Shown here: positions 1 to 6,495 of the stretch, one piece after another
How the letters are laid out: each line of letters begins with the position of its first letter
Numbering within the stretch: the stretch's first letter is position 1
DNA from: CAXMST01 sp963700785
GTDB lineage: Bacteria; Actinomycetota; Thermoleophilia; Solirubrobacterales; 70-9
NCBI GenBank assembly: GCA_963700785.1
Contig: CAVOYZ010000024.1
Coordinates: 1 to 23,606 of the forward strand
DNA length: 23,606 nucleotides
Reading direction: 5' to 3'
Made by a program: the position numbers and the translations under genes
Notes under the pieces: generated by a model
What the model saw: the letters and a program-made list of their open reading frames with translations, nothing else
What the model was told of the DNA's origin: nothing
Database searches by the model: none

Positions 1-133
1 ACCCCGCGTGCCGGCACGGGATCGGTTCCCGCGGCCGGACGCAACTACGAAAAGCTCAGCTCGGCCCTGGAACCGGATCAAGCCGGAGGTCACAGGTTCG
101 CGACCCGTCGGACGCGCTGGGACAGTCGGCGGA

Positions 134-1474
134 TCAGCGGTCCGGTCGCCCCATCCACTCCCTGAAGGTTCCGTCGGGATCGCGGGCGGCCCGGATCTCG
201 TCGAGGCGGCGCAGGTTGGCGTCGTTCATGAAGCGGGCCGGACGGGCGCCGAGGTTCTCGTCGGCAAGCTGGATCCCGGTTGACAGGTGCTCGATCTCGC
301 GCATGCGCTCGGCGGCCCAGGGCACGTGCTCAGCGTCCTTCGCCGGGTCGGTCCAGACCCCGTAGACGGCGATGTAGGTCTCGTCCTCGCAGGAGTAGGC
401 CATCTCGGGCCGCTCGGGGCTCTCGCCCCAGTTCATCCACAGCATGTGCGAGTACGGCGCCTCGGGAAGCGTCTCGGCGATCCGGCGGATCCCGGGGATC
501 AAGCGCTCGGCCGGGGCGTGGGTCCAGATGTTGTCGGCGACGTAGCGGTGGCCGTCGGGGTAGGCGAAGTGGACGCCCGCGTACAGGTCGTCCATCGTCA
601 CCGGCATGTAGGGAACGCTCGTCTTCGCCCGGCCGACGACCGGGCAGGTCTCGAGCAGGCTCAGCGCCTCGCGGGCCTGCTCCTCGCTGTCGACCAGGGT
701 CGGGCCGGTGACGGCGATCTCGACCTCTCCGGAGGGGTCGTAGTGGACCACGACCATCAGCTCCGTGCGGCGATCGACCCGCGGGCCGATCTCGGCGGCC
801 CAGGTGAAGACGTCGTCGAGCAGCTCGATCGGATAGGTGTGGACCGCGTTGGCGATGTGCCGCGGTCGGTCGTAGAGCCTCAGGTGGAATCTGGTGACGA
901 GGCCGAAGAACCCCGGCCCCGCGCCGCGGGCTGCCCACAGCAGGTCTGGGTTCTGCTCGGAGTCGGCGTGGACCAGCTCGCCGTCGGCCGTGACCACATC
1001 GATCGCCTCGACACTGGCGCAGGCGGGTCCGTGCACGCGGCCGTTCCAGCCGAAGCCACCCTGCAGCAGGTACCCACCCACGGCTACGCCGACGCAGTGC
1101 CCGGCGGGAAAGAAGAGGTCGTCCTCGGCGAGCCGGGCGACCAGTTCGGTGCCCTGAACTCCCGGCTGCACCGTGGCACTGCACGAATCGGGATCGACGG
1201 TCATCTCGTCGAGGGCCGAGAGGTCGACGAGCACGCCCCCGTCGCGGATGTGGTTGCCCGCCCAGCTGTGCCCGCCGGAGCGAACCGAGATCTGCATGCC
1301 CTGATCGCGGGCGAGTCGGACGGCGCCGACCGCATCGCGCTCGCTCCTGGCCCGGACGATCACTTCGGGATAGGCGTCGGGAATGCGGACGTTCCAGAGC
1401 GCGTCGAGCCGCGCCTGCTCGTAGCCGTCCTCGCCACGCCGGTGGACGGGGCCGTCGAAGCCCTGTCCGCTCAC
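134..1474 (-). CDS. FAD-linked oxidase, berberine-bridge (BBE) type
   Basis: This is a flavin oxidase of the PCMH/BBE family, 446 residues, probably cytosolic because no signal peptide is seen. The FAD-binding domain contains SGGHSWAG with His69, and PAGHCVGVAVGGY with Cys127. Cys127 sits five residues before the GG, as in oxidases with bicovalent 8-alpha-histidyl/6-S-cysteinyl FAD, so double attachment of FAD is likely. The C-terminus (about residues 405-443, NLRRLDEIRAARDPDGTF) is the BBE domain. Such enzymes oxidise alcohols, sugars or phenolic/alkaloid substrates with O2; the substrate here is unknown. The frame stays open far upstream, but that part is antisense-like. I chose the GTG start because it overlaps the stop of the upstream hydrolase gene (GTGA) and gives the family's normal N-terminus. 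It is the second gene of a two-gene operon. Confidence 0.9.
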   Translation of the reverse strand: MSGQGFDGPVHRRGEDGYEQARLDALWNVRIPDAYPEVIVRARSERDAVGAVRLARDQGMQISVRSGGHSWAGNHIRDGGVLVDLSALDEMTVDPDSCSATVQPGVQGTELVARLAEDDLFFPAGHCVGVAVGGYLLQGGFGWNGRVHGPACASVEAIDVVTADGELVHADSEQNPDLLWAARGAGPGFFGLVTRFHLRLYDRPRHIANAVHTYPIELLDDVFTWAAEIGPRVDRRTELMVVVHYDPSGEVEIAVTGPTLVDSEEQAREALSLLETCPVVGRAKTSVPYMPVTMDDLYAGVHFAYPDGHRYVADNIWTHAPAERLIPGIRRIAETLPEAPYSHMLWMNWGESPERPEMAYSCEDETYIAVYGVWTDPAKDAEHVPWAAERMREIEHLSTGIQLADENLGARPARFMNDANLRRLDEIRAARDPDGTFREWMGRPDR

Positions 1475-2283
1475 ACCTGATTCACCCGCGGTCGTTCGTT
1501 CGCGGCGCCGAAGCGCTCGAACAGCTCCGGCACCAGGGTCGTGAAGTTCGCGTACTCGGCGGCGCAGTGAGCCGCGAGCGCGCTCGGGAGCTCGCGCGGC
1601 AGCACGAGCCGGCGCACGAGCCGGTTGTTGAGGGCCGTTCCGGCGAGCGTGGCGATCGGCTCGGGGGCGTAGGGGCGGATCGCCGCGCCGAGCCAGAAGT
1701 GACTGCGGAGGACGACTCCCGACCCCTCGTTGAGGAAGACGTGGGCCATTACGCCCACCTGGACCCTCCGCGACTCGTCGCCGACCCAGCCGCAGACGAT
1801 CGTCGCCACCGCCGGGTCGTCGAGGGCGTCGGTTGCGAATCCGAGCTCTGTCGGCCGTACGAAGCTGATCCGGGCCCTCGTCAGCCCGACGCCGATGTCC
1901 TCGACCGGGTGATGCACGGCGCCCCAGTGCGGTTTCGCCCCCTCCGCCGGCGGTGGCTCGATCGAGTTCGACTCGTGCGCGCCGGGAAACCAGGCCTGGT
2001 AGCGGACCGGATCCCGCGGGTGCCAGTCGAACCACCAGTCGACCATCTCTCCGCTGACTGCCGGCATCCCGGTCCTCACCGCGACGAAGGCGACTCCGTC
2101 GGGGAGCCGGCACCACCCTGTCTCGAGCGGTAGCGGCGCGGGGTCGCGGAGGCGGTCGATCTCTTCCAACGGCAGGGCCAGGCCGGCGTCGGCGGGCCCG
2201 GCCAAAACCGCCGCGACCTCTGGCTCGGGCGGGGTCATCGGCCGCGCCAGGTACTCGGACAGTTCAGGGGCGGACGCCACCAT
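1471..2283 (-). CDS. PhlG/phloretin-hydrolase-like C-C hydrolase (DAPG hydrolase domain)
   Basis: The 270-residue protein resembles the DAPG hydrolase (PhlG) and phloretin hydrolase family, zinc enzymes that split a C-C bond between a phenolic ring and an acyl group. The supporting pattern is VDWWFDWHP (about residues 81-89), RYQAWFPGAH (His103), HHPVEDIG (about 124-131) and HCAAEYANF, where His239 and Glu243 make the HxxxE zinc pair expected near the C-terminus. In PhlG the zinc ligands are two His and two Glu, and His103 is a good candidate for another. It is translated just before the flavin oxidase with a 4-base overlap, so the two probably act in one pathway on an acylated phenolic or polyketide-like compound. 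There is no Shine-Dalgarno sequence before the ATG. A -10 box 7 bases upstream suggests a leaderless message. Confidence 0.8.
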   Translation of the reverse strand: MVASAPELSEYLARPMTPPEPEVAAVLAGPADAGLALPLEEIDRLRDPAPLPLETGWCRLPDGVAFVAVRTGMPAVSGEMVDWWFDWHPRDPVRYQAWFPGAHESNSIEPPPAEGAKPHWGAVHHPVEDIGVGLTRARISFVRPTELGFATDALDDPAVATIVCGWVGDESRRVQVGVMAHVFLNEGSGVVLRSHFWLGAAIRPYAPEPIATLAGTALNNRLVRRLVLPRELPSALAAHCAAEYANFTTLVPELFERFGAANERPRVNQV

Positions 2284-2290
2284 CGGGCCG

Positions 2291-2296
2291 AGTCTA
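2291..2296 (-). promoter_or_regulatory. -10 box for the hydrolase-oxidase operon (leaderless)
   Basis: On the minus strand TAGACT fits the actinobacterial TANNNT -10 pattern and ends 7 bases before the ATG of the hydrolase. Transcription would therefore begin at or next to the start codon. No convincing -35 box is visible at 16-18 bases, and no ribosome binding site is present, which agrees with leaderless translation. Confidence 0.4.
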
Positions 2297-2523
2297 TTCG
2301 GGTCCCGCGTCGGCGCGTTCCCGAAAGAGCCGGGAACCGGTCAACACCGGATCAGCACGCGCGATGGTCTGGCGCAATGACTAGGTACTCGTCAAACGAG
2401 GGGTCGTTCCCGCTGGGACGCTCACGAGATCACTTGGTTCAGGCCTCCCCATTCGGCATTGCTCTGATGCCGCTGAGAAGCGCACAAGGTGAGCCTGATG
2501 GGCAAGCAGGGGGCTTGGTTGAA

Positions 2524-2576
2524 GGGGGTTGAACCCTCGAATCAGGTCACGGTGTTCCTGGCCGGGTTCAACCCCC
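2524..2576. repeat. Perfect 13-bp inverted repeat, 27-base spacer
   Basis: GGGGGTTGAACCC (2524-2536) is matched exactly by its reverse complement GGGTTCAACCCCC (2564-2576). Each arm is itself almost palindromic (GGGTTgAACCC). It lies in a 388-base intergenic stretch between two minus-strand genes. It could be a bipartite operator for a dimeric regulator, a second transcription end for the PII-like gene, or a remnant of a mobile repeat. No protein-coding gene is convincing in 2297-2671. Confidence 0.55.
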
Positions 2577-2589
2577 CCATTCGCGAGAT

Positions 2590-2640
2590 GAGCCAAATTT
2601 CGAATCCCTCCCCCTCCGCTGAAGGGCGAAATCTTGGCTC
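2590..2640 (-). terminator. Hairpin after the PII-like gene
   Basis: GAGCCAAATTTCG (2590-2602) pairs with CGAAATCTTGGCTC (2627-2640) with one base of asymmetry. The loop has further CCC/GGG pairing potential. It begins 31 bases after the stop codon of the minus-strand PII-like gene, the right place for a terminator, but there is no U-run after it, as is common in high-GC actinobacteria. Confidence 0.5.
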
Positions 2641-2671
2641 TGGAAAGTGTGTTCCGGCAGCGTCAATCGCC

Positions 2672-3004
2672 CTACGCCTCCACGGTTGCCGCCTCGAGGT
2701 TGACCGTGTCGGTCGGATAGGCGGCGTCGATCGAGGTTACGAACACGAAGTAGCGCTCGCCACCGTGCTTGCCCACCGTGTCGACGATCGTCTGCACCTG
2801 GTCGGGGCCGACGACGCACTCCAGCCTGGCCTTCGGGCGCAGATGCTTCTCAACCGCGACGCCTCGGTAGTTGCCCGTGACGATGGCCTCTGGTACCGAG
2901 CCCTCAGCGGGAACGACTGACATCGAGAGAAAGCCGGAAGCAAGCAGCTCCTCCCGGATCGGCTCGACCGCTTCCTTGTCCACGTACGCCACGACTGCCT
3001 TCAT
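2672..3004 (-). CDS. Divergent PII-like signalling protein
   Basis: This 110-residue protein aligns by eye over its whole length with GlnB-type PII proteins: MKAVVAYVDKEAVEPIREEL, then YRG at 46-48, then LRPKARLECVV with Lys58 in the GlnB position, and a YFVFVTSID strand. It has lost most signature residues. Tyr51, the uridylylated residue, is Val; the T-loop has no GRQKGHTE-like sequence; and the B-loop and C-terminal Arg residues that hold ATP are absent. It therefore keeps the PII trimer fold but probably senses something other than ATP/2-oxoglutarate, as other PII-like families do. The ATG is preceded by AAAGGAAG about 11 bases upstream. An upstream in-frame extension has no ribosome binding site and was left out. 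It is apparently its own transcription unit, between hairpins. Confidence 0.75.
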   Translation of the reverse strand: MKAVVAYVDKEAVEPIREELLASGFLSMSVVPAEGSVPEAIVTGNYRGVAVEKHLRPKARLECVVGPDQVQTIVDTVGKHGGERYFVFVTSIDAAYPTDTVNLEAATVEA

Positions 3005-3105
3005 TACCTGAGCTTCCTTTCGTTGTCTTTGCAGCGGCAGCCTCGCAGGCGGGATACGGGCCGGCCCATGGACGAGTGTCCAAAGATCCGGGAGGGCCGC
3101 CATCC

Positions 3106-3134
3106 GCGACGGCGGGTGTAGCGCCGTCGCGGGC
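3106..3134 (-). terminator. Strong 11-bp hairpin (terminator or 5' leader structure)
   Basis: CCGCGACGGCG (3106-3116) and CGCCGTCGCGG (3124-3134) are perfectly complementary around a 7-base loop. The hairpin lies about 100 bases after the sigma-factor stop and about 100 bases before the PII-like start. It may back up the hairpin at 3154-3182 or belong to the PII-like leader. There is no U-tract. Confidence 0.45.
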
Positions 3135-3153
3135 TACTGGGGGCAGCGGCCCG

Positions 3154-3182
3154 CCCCGAACCGCGGGTTCAAGAGGGGCGTT
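3154..3182 (-). terminator. Hairpin after the sigma-factor gene
   Basis: CGCCCC pairs with GGGGCG, and inside it GAACC pairs with GGTTC around a GCG loop, with AAGA bulged on one side. It is 50 bases past the stop codon of the minus-strand sigma gene, so it is a plausible transcription end. Confidence 0.45.
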
Positions 3183-3231
3183 GTGCTGGCGGGCGCCATG
3201 AGGTGCTAGGGCGTGTCCGGGCGCTCGACGC

Positions 3232-4047
3232 CTAGCGAGCCAGCAGCCTCGAGATGCGCTCGCCGAGCTCGGGGGGCGCGACGCTGTCGGGATCGCGAAG
3301 TGCCCCGAGACCGGCGTGAACGCCGACGAGCGACGCGTAGAGAGGAGGGCACGTCGGGCACCTGCGCAGGTGCGCCTCGAGCGCCGCTCTCGCGTCCTGA
3401 TCGAGGGCGTCGTCGATGTAGTCGGAGACCCGGCTGCGGGCGTCCCAGCAGCTGAGAGGCACCCCCTCCATCGCAACGCTCCGCTCCGCCCCCCGGGCGA
3501 GGGCCGAGACGAGCATCATTCGCCCCCGGCGCAGGCGCTGCTTGGCTGCCGCCAGGCTGATGTCCATCGCCTCTGCGATCTCGCGCGCCTTCCAGCCGCT
3601 CACGTCGTGGAGGAGGACGGCGGCGCGGTGGTCGAACGGCAGACGCACGAGCGCGTCCTCGAGTTCCGCTCGGGTCTCCGCCCGCTCGACGACCGCGTGG
3701 TTGTCGACGGTGTACTCATCGTCCCGCCAGCGCTCCTCGACATCCGCGACGGCAAGCTCCCGCGGGTCGCTGCGGGCCCGATCGACCGCACGGCTGAAGA
3801 GGATGCGCCGCAGCCACGCTCTCGGGCTGCCGCCGCGGAACTGCGCTCGCCGCTCGAATGCCCGCAGCAGCGCGTCCTGAACCAGGTCCTCGGCAAGCTG
3901 CGGGTCGCGCACGAGCGAGAGCGCGAACCGGTAGAGCGCCGCGGCGTGCTCTCGGACGAGCCCCTCGAACTGGTCCGCCCCCAGCGCTCCCTGGGTTCCG
4001 TCCTCATCCGAGGGGTCTCGTCCGATTGATCGCTCGCTTCTCGGCAT
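3232..4047 (-). CDS. ECF sigma factor with fused C-terminal zf-HC2 (anti-sigma-like) domain
   Basis: This 271-residue RNA polymerase sigma factor has region 2 at about residues 27-92 (LAEDLVQDALLRAFERRAQF, WLRRILFSRAVDRAR) and region 4 at about 130-180 (LPFDHRAAVLLHDVSGWKAREIAEAM, AAKQRLRRGR). After it comes a zinc-binding domain: Cys200, SDYIDDALDQDARAALEAH, then His226-x3-Cys230-x2-Cys233. HxxxCxxC is the hallmark of ZAS anti-sigma factors, which are normally separate proteins. Here it is in the same chain and may gate the sigma factor by redox or metal state. GAGAGGG lies directly against the ATG, a tight spacing, so the start is not certain. It starts 9 bases after the DUF2892 gene ends, so the two form an operon. 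Confidence 0.88.
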   Translation of the reverse strand: MPRSERSIGRDPSDEDGTQGALGADQFEGLVREHAAALYRFALSLVRDPQLAEDLVQDALLRAFERRAQFRGGSPRAWLRRILFSRAVDRARSDPRELAVADVEERWRDDEYTVDNHAVVERAETRAELEDALVRLPFDHRAAVLLHDVSGWKAREIAEAMDISLAAAKQRLRRGRMMLVSALARGAERSVAMEGVPLSCWDARSRVSDYIDDALDQDARAALEAHLRRCPTCPPLYASLVGVHAGLGALRDPDSVAPPELGERISRLLAR

Positions 4048-4056
4048 CCCTCTCGG

Positions 4057-4299
4057 TCAGTGCTGCGTGGCGGCCCGCGGCCCTCGCGCGTCCCGGCGGC
4101 TGCACGTGTTCAGCCCGAGCGGAAGGTACAGCGGGCAAGAGCCCCTCGCCGAGGTGGCGAGCATCACAGCGGCGAGCACGAGCGCGATCACGCCCGCGAC
4201 GCTTCCCGCGCCGAACACGGCGAGCGCGAGCGCGATCAGGATCGGCGCGACCACGAACGCGCGAATGCGACGGTCGAGTGTTCCCATGTTCCTCTTCAT
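4057..4299 (-). CDS. DUF2892 (YgaP-like) small membrane protein
   Basis: The 80-residue protein opens with MKRNMGTLDRRIRA, has hydrophobic stretches at about residues 13-50, and then CPLYLPLGLNTC. This is the DUF2892 pattern (GTxDRxxR ... CPLYxxLGxxTC). In YgaP-like proteins this unit is a membrane anchor next to a rhodanese; here it stands alone. The ATG has a good GGAGGTC ribosome binding site 4-5 bases upstream. It is the first gene of the operon with the ECF sigma factor. The two cysteines close to the membrane surface make it a possible sensor or target for the zinc-domain sigma factor, which is an inference from position only. Confidence 0.85.
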   Translation of the reverse strand: MKRNMGTLDRRIRAFVVAPILIALALAVFGAGSVAGVIALVLAAVMLATSARGSCPLYLPLGLNTCSRRDARGPRAATQH

Positions 4300-4330
4300 C
4301 GTTGACCTCCGGTCTTCGTTATCTGCTCCC

Positions 4331-4359
4331 TAGACGGAGGTCGGCCGGAAATGGATACA
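4331..4359 (-). promoter_or_regulatory. Probable ECF-type promoter of the DUF2892-sigma operon
   Basis: On the minus strand TGTATCC (4353-4359) and CGTCTA (4331-4336) are separated by exactly 16 bases. The -10 element with CGTC is typical of ECF-sigma promoters, which are usually autoregulated. A start about 7 bases downstream would leave a leader of about 25 bases ending in the GGAGGTC ribosome binding site. Match to this sigma factor's own consensus is an inference. Confidence 0.5.
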
Positions 4360-4471
4360 TCACGCCGACGGCGATTGCCGTGCCCCAGGGCTGCGGCGGT
4401 GCCGAAGGAGCTCAAGACGCGGCCTCATCTCCTCGCGGGAGGGACGGCGGGCGCGCATCGCGCCCGGCGGC

Positions 4472-4561
4472 AGCTCCGTCTGCCCGTATGAGGACGATGG
4501 GGTCAGCTACCCGACGAACCTCACCTACTCGGACAACACGATCTATCCGGCAGCGCCCTAG
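4472..4561 (+). pseudogene. 3' remnant of an unidentified gene
   Basis: In the 279 bases between two minus-strand genes, a plus-strand frame reads SSVCPYEDDGVSYPTNLTY followed by SDNTIYPAAP and TAG. Codon choice is strongly coding-like (nearly all third positions G or C) and the composition (Tyr, Asn, Thr, Asp) is not that of random high-GC sequence. There is no credible start or upstream continuation. I do not recognise the family. It is probably the tail of a deleted gene. Confidence 0.3.
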
Positions 4562-4578
4562 GTCCCGGGGCGGCCCGC

Positions 4579-5730
4579 TCAGCGCCGGCGAAGCTTGAGC
4601 TTCTTGGTCTTCGTCCTCGAGGCGTTGCTGAGGGCCGCGGAGAAGCTGACCTTGGCCTTCGTCGTGGCCTTCCCGTTCGCGGCGAGTTTGCGCTTCAGGG
4701 CGCCCTTCGGGCGAGCGAGTAGGCCGACCCGGGCCTGGCCGGCGGAGGTCTGCGTCCGTTTCAGGCCCTTGCCCTTGAGGACCAGCTTGCCGGGGCCGGG
4801 AACGCCGACGGTCAGCTTCGCCGTTCCCTTCTTCGAGTTGCGCTTGACCTTGATGATCCGCAGGCCGGCGCCGGTGTTGGCGATCCAGTCCACGGCGAGC
4901 CCCTCGGGACTGGAGGCGCCGCCGATGAAGGCGGGGTCGATGCCGGTGCCGTCGAGGTTGGCGCGGCCGATCGCGTTGATGCCGTAGTCGGCCCAGAAGA
5001 CGTGGCTCCGGTCGAGCGCCACCCCGTAGGCATAGGAGGCCGGGAGGAAGCTCTGATCGATCGCCGTACCGTCGAGCTTGGCGCGGCCGAGCGTGTTGGC
5101 AGAACCGTTCGACCAGTAGATGTGGGAGCCGTTGACGGCCACCCCTTCCGGGCGGCCGGCCGTGGGCTGGATGAACAGCGGGTTGACCCCCAGCGTGCTC
5201 AACTCGCCGTTGCCGATCCGCTTGTTCTGGTAGTCGGCCCAGTAGAGGTCGGTGTCGCTGACGGCCAAGCCCCTGACATAACCCGACTGCGGGGCGAGCA
5301 ACTGTTGGTTGACGCCGGTCCCGTCCAGGTTGGCGCGGCCGATCCAGTCGTCGCTGCTCCAGTAGATGCGACCGCCGCCGAGGGCAAGTGAGTCGCCACC
5401 TCCCGGCGGCAAGGGGATGAAGTCGGGGTCAACGCCGCTGCCGTCCAGGTTGGCGCGGCCGATGAAGTCGCCGGCCCAGTAGATGTGGTGGTCGTCGACC
5501 GCGAGGCTGTTGCTCGGGCTGGCTGCGACCGGCACGGTGATGAAGCTCTGATCGACGCCGGAGCCGTCGAGGTTGGCGCGCCCGATCGTGCCGTCGTCGT
5601 TGTTGACCCAGTAGACGAGGGCCTCGGCGCGTGAGGGCAGCGTCAGGACCAATGTCAGCAGCAGCGCCGCCAGCACCAACCCCGACCGGCGGGCGGCGAG
5701 CCCGCTTGGCCCTGAACCCCTGTCAGCCAT
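4579..5730 (-). CDS. Secreted beta-propeller protein (YWTD/NHL-like repeats)
   Basis: This is a 383-residue exported protein. The signal peptide is MADRGSG...SGLVLAALLLTLVLTLPSRAEA, with a likely cut near residue 37. It is followed by about seven repeats of the form IYW....IGRANLDGxGVDxxF, like the LDL-receptor YWTD or NHL propeller blades. Blades have been copied at DNA level: TTGGCGCGGCCGAT and close variants recur at about 4951, 5071, 5332, 5451 and 5575. The last about 90 residues are an Ig-like, Lys/Arg-rich module (KLVLKGKGLKRTQ ... KLKLRRR), a recurrent tail in secreted Thermoleophilia proteins. The function is probably binding at the cell surface; no catalytic residues are seen. I chose the ATG 6 bases inside a possible GTG because GGGAGGT then stands 4 bases ahead. 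Confidence 0.82.
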   Translation of the reverse strand: MADRGSGPSGLAARRSGLVLAALLLTLVLTLPSRAEALVYWVNNDDGTIGRANLDGSGVDQSFITVPVAASPSNSLAVDDHHIYWAGDFIGRANLDGSGVDPDFIPLPPGGGDSLALGGGRIYWSSDDWIGRANLDGTGVNQQLLAPQSGYVRGLAVSDTDLYWADYQNKRIGNGELSTLGVNPLFIQPTAGRPEGVAVNGSHIYWSNGSANTLGRAKLDGTAIDQSFLPASYAYGVALDRSHVFWADYGINAIGRANLDGTGIDPAFIGGASSPEGLAVDWIANTGAGLRIIKVKRNSKKGTAKLTVGVPGPGKLVLKGKGLKRTQTSAGQARVGLLARPKGALKRKLAANGKATTKAKVSFSAALSNASRTKTKKLKLRRR

Positions 5731-5769
5731 TCGCACCTCCCACTCGTTGGGTCTCTTCTCGGGTGAACG

Positions 5770-5798
5770 AGGCTACTCCTCGAAGCGGGCATTACCAA
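5770..5798 (-). promoter_or_regulatory. Promoter of the beta-propeller gene
   Basis: On the minus strand TTGGTA (5793-5798) and TAGCCT (5770-5775) are spaced by 17 bases, a good housekeeping-type promoter. The leader would be about 33 bases and contains the GGGAGGT ribosome binding site. Confidence 0.45.
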
Positions 5799-5990
5799 GC
5801 AGCGCTCAGCCGCTGTCGCCGGTCGCGTGGGAGCTGAACTCGGCGGTGCCGGACCTGGACGGCGAAGGGCTCGATGAAGTAGTACTGACGGCTGTTGTCG
5901 ACGACGCCGTCGCTGACCGCGACGCTGACCTCGCGCATGACGTTGTTGACGGCGCCGTCGGTCGTGACAGTGGCGAGCTCCTCGCCGTCT
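5792..5990 (-). pseudogene. Coding-like remnant upstream of furA
   Basis: A minus-strand frame that ends with TAA at 5792 reads DGEELATVTTDGAVNNVM, then REVSVAVSDGVVDN and SRQYYFIEPFAVQ. The codons are typical of the neighbourhood and the residues are diverse, unlike the Asp/Val/Ala-rich plus-strand translation. The only ATG (5938) would give 48 residues without a ribosome binding site. Upstream the frame runs into the furA promoter, so no full gene fits. I do not recognise the family; it could also be chance. Confidence 0.2.
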
Positions 5991-6019
5991 TTGGACTGAC
6001 TCCAGAAAACGGATAGGGT
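5991..6019 (+). promoter_or_regulatory. furA-katG promoter, probably leaderless and Fur-regulated
   Basis: TTGGAC (5991-5996), a 17-base spacer and TAGGGT (6014-6019) form a clear promoter. The -10 box ends 8 bases before the GTG of furA, so the message would start at or next to the start codon. furA transcripts of mycobacteria are known to be leaderless. The spacer holds TGGA-N5-TCCA followed by GAAAA, an imperfect palindrome overlapping the -35 box and a natural place for autorepression by FurA. Confidence 0.6.
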
Positions 6020-6027
6020 CTCGGATC

Positions 6028-6495
6028 GTGGTGACGACCGCAGGATTCGAGCAGATGTTGCGCGAGAGCGAACTGCGCGTGACGCGTCCGCGGCTGGCGG
6101 TGCTCAGCGCGGTGTTTGCCCACCCGCACGCCGACGCGGGCTCGATCACCGCCATCGTCCGTGAGGACCTCGGCGAGGTGTCCGAGCAGACCGTCTACAA
6201 CGTGCTTCGAGCACTGACCGGCGCGGGCCTGCTGCGACACATCCAGCCGCCGGGCTCGGTGGCGCGCTACGACCCGAGGGTCGGAGACAACCACCACCAC
6301 GTCGTCTGCCGGTCGTGCGGCTCGATTGCCGACGTCGACTGCGCCGTCGGCGGCGCGCCCTGCCTGACCCCGTCCGAGGATCGCGGATACGCGATCGACG
6401 AGGCCGAGGTCATCTACTGGGGCCAGTGTCCCGCCTGCTCGACCGCGAGCAGCTCAGATCAAACCCACCCATCCCGAAAGGATCCACATGTCTGA
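6028..6495 (+). CDS. furA: Fur-family regulator of katG
   Basis: This 155-residue metal- or peroxide-responsive repressor has a winged helix at about residues 10-80 (LRVTRPRLAVLSAVF, SEQTVYNVLRALTGAGLLRH). Next is the metal site HHHVVCRSCG with His89-91, Cys94 and Cys97, and a second Cys pair, CPAC (134/137), which completes the structural zinc site of Fur/PerR proteins. Its 3' end overlaps the katG start by 8 bases. This is the furA-katG arrangement of mycobacteria and streptomycetes, where FurA represses both genes and peroxide relieves it. Start candidates are GTG 6028, GTG 6031 and ATG 6055. The first fits the leaderless promoter best, although GGATAGGG could also act as a weak ribosome binding site. 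The 18 residues after the last Cys are a Ser/His-rich tail. Confidence 0.88.
   Translation: MVTTAGFEQMLRESELRVTRPRLAVLSAVFAHPHADAGSITAIVREDLGEVSEQTVYNVLRALTGAGLLRHIQPPGSVARYDPRVGDNHHHVVCRSCGSIADVDCAVGGAPCLTPSEDRGYAIDEAEVIYWGQCPACSTASSSDQTHPSRKDPHV

Noticed and set aside
287..1480. 397-codon plus-strand frame opposite the FAD oxidase
   Set aside because: The minus strand has the covalent-FAD motifs and BBE end; this frame is its shadow.
1475..2116. N-terminal extension of the FAD oxidase frame
   Set aside because: The extension is Arg/Pro-rich, overlaps the hydrolase gene in another frame, and the GTGA junction gives a natural start.
2489..2920. 143-codon plus-strand frame
   Set aside because: It runs antisense through the PII-like gene and across the hairpins. 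There is no ribosome binding site and no protein-like pattern.
4940..5600. Repeated TTGGCGCGGCCGAT units as a CRISPR or mobile repeat
   Set aside because: The copies keep the reading frame and encode the IGRANLDG blade motif of the propeller protein.
5747..6016. 89-codon plus-strand frame before furA
   Set aside because: Asp/Val/Ala-rich mirror composition, and it covers the furA promoter.
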